From positions 1 to 23,589 of the forward strand of contig CALHZX010000111.1 in assembly GCA_938040725.1 (NCBI GenBank): a stretch of 23,589 nucleotides of DNA. The letters are read 5' to 3'. Numbering within the stretch: the first letter of the stretch is position 1; each line of letters begins with the position of its first letter. Below are positions 21,268 to 23,589 of this stretch, one piece after another. The DNA is from an uncultured Actinomyces sp. (GTDB lineage: Bacteria; Actinomycetota; Actinomycetes; Actinomycetales; Actinomycetaceae). The position numbers and the translations under genes are program-made. Below the pieces are notes generated by a model, which was given only the letters and a program-made list of their open reading frames with translations, was not told the DNA's origin and ran no database searches.

Positions 21268-22530
21268 TCAGATCTTCGCGGCCTCGATCCACTGACGCGG
21301 GATGCGGCTGAAGTACAATCCCTGCATCTCGCGCTCCCACAGTAGGCCGAGGGTTCCGTCAGGCAGGATCGTCATGCACTGGTAGACGTAGTGTGCCGGG
21401 TTGAAGGTGCGCGACGCGATCCACGTGCGTCCTCCGTCGAAGGAACGGCGGACCGTGAAGTTAATCGAGTTAGGGGAGTCGTTCGCGATGGTCGCGCGCT
21501 GGTCGGCACCGGCAACGACCACCCCGGACGTCAAGGTAATCAGCGAGGGGATTCGGTAGCTGATGGAGTCGTGAAACCCAGCATCGAAGAGGCACTGTGT
21601 GTCGAGTGGGGCGACGGAGGATAGCTTCTTGATCCGCGAGTCGTTGAGGACCGAGGAGAAGAGCGCGGCGTTGCGGACCTCGCCGAAGAGGCGGGATCCG
21701 GAGGTGTCCTGACCGATGACGACCTCGTCGAGGGAATCGACGGCGGCGAAGAAGGCCTGTCCGGGCAGGTGGGCCTCGAGGCAGCCGTCGACGTAGATCT
21801 GTACCGCGCCGTGTCCGACGCGCACGACGACGTCGTGCCAGTGTCCCTGATCCCAGTGGCCATAGGCCGTGAATGTGCGCCACTGGCCCGCGCGCCCCAG
21901 GACCTTGTATTCGATGCCGTCGGCTGTCACGGACAGGTTGAGCTGCTCGGTGCCGCCACCTCCGGCTGCAAGGATCGTTCCGTGCTGGCCCGGTCCGCGT
22001 ACGCGATACCGGGCGAAGATGGTGCCAGCGGTCAGCTCGGACAGCTCGGCGACGTCGTAATCCGACAGGTGGGCAGCGGCGAACTCGATGAGAGGTGTGG
22101 GGGCGGGGGAGAGGGCAAGGATCTCTTCCGCAGAGAGAACGGACTCGTGCTCCGCGAAGGAGCGGATCTCAATGCCGGCTCCCGGGGTGCGGGAGAGCTG
22201 TGCGTCGGGGCCGCTGGTGGCGGGAGAGAGATCTGCGGTGGTCGAGAAGCACTGGTAGCCGTCGAGGAAGATCTTTGAACCCGCAGCGGTAGCAGTGAGC
22301 GCGAGCGAATGCCAGGTGCCATCCGTGAGGGAGGCGGTGTCTTCCATGTCCAGGGCGAAGGTCATCGAGTTCGTCGATCCCTCAAGGAAGAGAGCACTGG
22401 AACGGATGAACAGATTCCACCCTGCGTCGTCCGCGCTGTGGAGCGTGATCAGAATTCCGTCGATGCGTGCGCGGAACTGTAAGGTCCAGGAGATTCCCGG
22501 GTGACCTGCGTCAATGGTCGTGCTTGACAC
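21268..22530 (-). CDS. sialidase-derived protein with two LamG-like domains and an internally deleted catalytic domain
   Basis: The 420-residue product has two concanavalin/LamG-like lectin regions, about residues 10-140 (core GTWHSLALTATAAGSKIFLD) and 148-300 (core GHWHDVVVRVGHGAVQIYVD), then a sialidase segment. That segment has the YRIP motif (R326), the GADQR stretch with the presumed catalytic D343 and one Asp-box SFDGGRTW (363-370). Only 13 residues later comes the C-terminal sialidase block YQCMTILPDG (Y383 as probable nucleophile) and LLWERE (E399). A normal catalytic domain is about 350 residues; here only about 110 remain. The general-base Glu, the other two triad arginines and the middle Asp-boxes are missing. 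No signal peptide is seen. The start is GTG at 22530, with an in-frame stop just upstream and a poorly placed ribosome-binding sequence. Enzyme activity is unlikely; a sialic-acid-binding role or a decaying gene is possible. Confidence 0.75.
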   Translation of the reverse strand: MSSTTIDAGHPGISWTLQFRARIDGILITLHSADDAGWNLFIRSSALFLEGSTNSMTFALDMEDTASLTDGTWHSLALTATAAGSKIFLDGYQCFSTTADLSPATSGPDAQLSRTPGAGIEIRSFAEHESVLSAEEILALSPAPTPLIEFAAAHLSDYDVAELSELTAGTIFARYRVRGPGQHGTILAAGGGGTEQLNLSVTADGIEYKVLGRAGQWRTFTAYGHWDQGHWHDVVVRVGHGAVQIYVDGCLEAHLPGQAFFAAVDSLDEVVIGQDTSGSRLFGEVRNAALFSSVLNDSRIKKLSSVAPLDTQCLFDAGFHDSISYRIPSLITLTSGVVVAGADQRATIANDSPNSINFTVRRSFDGGRTWIASRTFNPAHYVYQCMTILPDGTLGLLWEREMQGLYFSRIPRQWIEAAKI

Positions 22531-22682
22531 CTTTCTGTTAGTTACTCATTCCGCCTCGCGTCATTACAAAGCGGAGCGTGTGATCAGTCACAATAGTGAA
22601 GTTATCTGACAACTTGCTAGTTAGACATCTGGACTCAAAGCCCCTCATTATTCGACGATGAAATTTCAGGAAGGCACTCATC
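22531..22682. promoter_or_regulatory. divergent regulatory region with two palindromes
   Basis: The 152 bases between the divergent genes hold AAGTTATCTGACAACTT at 22599-22615, a 17-base palindrome with a single mismatched pair around a central T. Upstream is TGTGA-TCAG-TCACA (22579-22592), resembling half-sites of CRP-family regulators but with a four-base instead of six-base spacer. The nanT ribosome-binding site AGGAAGG is at 22668-22674. No confident -35/-10 pair could be picked on either strand. A shared sialic-acid-responsive operator is an inference. Confidence 0.5.
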
Positions 22683-23589
22683 ATGAGTACGTCCCCCGCA
22701 CAGTCGCTCCCCAAAAAGCCCTGGTATCAATACCTCACCAAAGAAGATCGCAAGGCTTTCTTCGCCGCATGGATTGGCGTTCTGCTTGATGGCTACGACT
22801 TTGTCCTCATCTCCTTTGCGCTCCCCGCGATCAAGGAGGCGTTCAGCCTGACGCTCGTCCAGAGCGCGTCCCTGATTTCTGCGGCCTTCATCAGCCGCTG
22901 GATCGGCGGCCTCGTGCTCGGGGCAATCGGTGACCGCTACGGGCGCAAGCCGGCGATGATCTTGTCGATCTTCATGTTCGCTTTCGGTTCGATCGCCTGC
23001 GCGCTCGCTCCGAACTTCTGGATCCTGTTCGTCCTGCGCCTCATCATCGGCTTCGCAATGGCAGGCGAGTACTCCGCATCCGCCGCGTACGTCATCGAGT
23101 CGTGGCCCAAGCACATGCGCAACAAAGCTTCGGGTTTCCTCCTCTCTGGCTACGCCTTTGGCGTCATCGCAGCCGCTCAGGTCGACAAGTATTTCGTGAC
23201 CTGGGTCGATTCGATGCACCCCGGCTGGGGCTGGCGAGCCCTGTTCCTCATAGGCATCGTCCCGATCGTCGTCGCCATCTACATGCGGCGCACCCTGCCC
23301 GAGGCTGCAGACTGGAGCGAGGCCAAGGAGAAGGGCGGCGACGAGAAGAATGACATGCTCGCCGTCCTCTTTGGTGGGGAGCGCAAGATCCTCAACTACA
23401 TCGTCGTTGTGATCGCTTTTATCGGTCTGCTGCTGATCTTCACCCGGCAGGTGGGGGGTATCGTTGCGGTGAGCCTGGTCGGCGTCGTGTGCGCGATCGT
23501 CTTCATCTACCTGATCATTCAGTTCGACTCGAATCGCTGGATCATCGGCATCGCGATCATGCTGACGATCTTCGCGTCCTTCATGTACA
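22683..23589 (+). CDS. nanT: NanT-type sialic acid transporter (MFS), 5' part
   Basis: The first 302 residues are visible and the frame is still open at the window end. The protein closely resembles E. coli NanT, the sialate:proton symporter: WIGVLLDGYDFVLI near residues 30-43, ASLISAAFISRWIGGLVLG at 62-80, the MFS loop GDRYGRKPA at 83-91, MAGEYSASAAYVIESWPKHM at 126-145 and GWGWRALFLIGIVP at 181-194. Two extra hydrophobic segments near 237-280 fit the 14-helix NanT layout. The ATG at 22683 is eight bases after AGGAAGG. Its position beside a sialidase-type gene supports sialic acid uptake. Confidence 0.88.
   Translation, partial: MSTSPAQSLPKKPWYQYLTKEDRKAFFAAWIGVLLDGYDFVLISFALPAIKEAFSLTLVQSASLISAAFISRWIGGLVLGAIGDRYGRKPAMILSIFMFAFGSIACALAPNFWILFVLRLIIGFAMAGEYSASAAYVIESWPKHMRNKASGFLLSGYAFGVIAAAQVDKYFVTWVDSMHPGWGWRALFLIGIVPIVVAIYMRRTLPEAADWSEAKEKGGDEKNDMLAVLFGGERKILNYIVVVIAFIGLLLIFTRQVGGIVAVSLVGVVCAIVFIYLIIQFDSNRWIIGIAIMLTIFASFMY

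Noticed and set aside
22635..23219. Minus-strand 194-codon frame opposite nanT
   Set aside because: nanT is clearly coding on the plus strand with strong similarity to the known transporter.

Overview
The window is high-GC, uses GTG and TTG starts freely, and carries the bacterial S10-spc-alpha ribosomal protein supercluster followed by truA, rplM-rpsI and glmM. This order, the extended -10-only promoters (TAnnnT), one probable leaderless gene and the protein sequences point to an actinobacterium. The sialidase/NanT locus at the right end would suit an oral or mucosal Actinomyces/Schaalia-type organism; the genus is an inference and was not tested.

Layout. (1) 1-5035: end of rpsJ, then rplC-rplD-rplW-rplB-rpsS-rplV-rpsC-rplP-rpmC-rpsQ (S10 operon). 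(2) 5036-9424: rplN-rplX-rplE-rpsN-rpsH-rplF-rplR-rpsE-rpmD-rplO (spc operon), with a TACAAT box in the gap before rplN and a strong hairpin after rplO. (3) 9425-12463: a promoter region, then secY-adk-map as a tightly packed unit. (4) 12464-13629: 1.17 kb without a recognisable gene, unusual inside this cluster. It holds a GC-rich repeat block, a low-GC 113-bp inverted-repeat element, a five-box palindrome array (ATCCGGAT, mostly 19-bp period) around a possible promoter and a short leaderless ORF, and a 13-bp perfect inverted repeat. (5) 13630-16748: infA-rpmJ-rpsM-rpsK-rpoA-rplQ (alpha operon, no rpsD), with structured intergenic RNA before rpsM, rpsK and rpoA, closed by a strong terminator. 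(6) 16832-18486: a leaderless ROK-family sugar-kinase-like gene overlapping truA. (7) 18514-19716: consensus promoter, long structured leader, rplM-rpsI, terminator. (8) 19804-21246: glmM with its own promoter and a convergent terminator. (9) 21268-23589: a minus-strand sialidase-derived gene, divergent from a NanT-type sialic acid transporter that runs off the window, sharing an intergenic region with a near-perfect 17-bp palindrome.

Functionally, regions 1-7 build the ribosome, the RNA polymerase alpha subunit, the Sec channel and the first steps of protein and tRNA maturation (Map, TruA), and GlmM feeds peptidoglycan precursor synthesis. The sialic acid locus is accessory. Its sialidase looks internally deleted: motifs from the first and last parts of the catalytic domain are joined in frame and the middle is missing. 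That protein and the map-infA island are the most interesting parts of the window.
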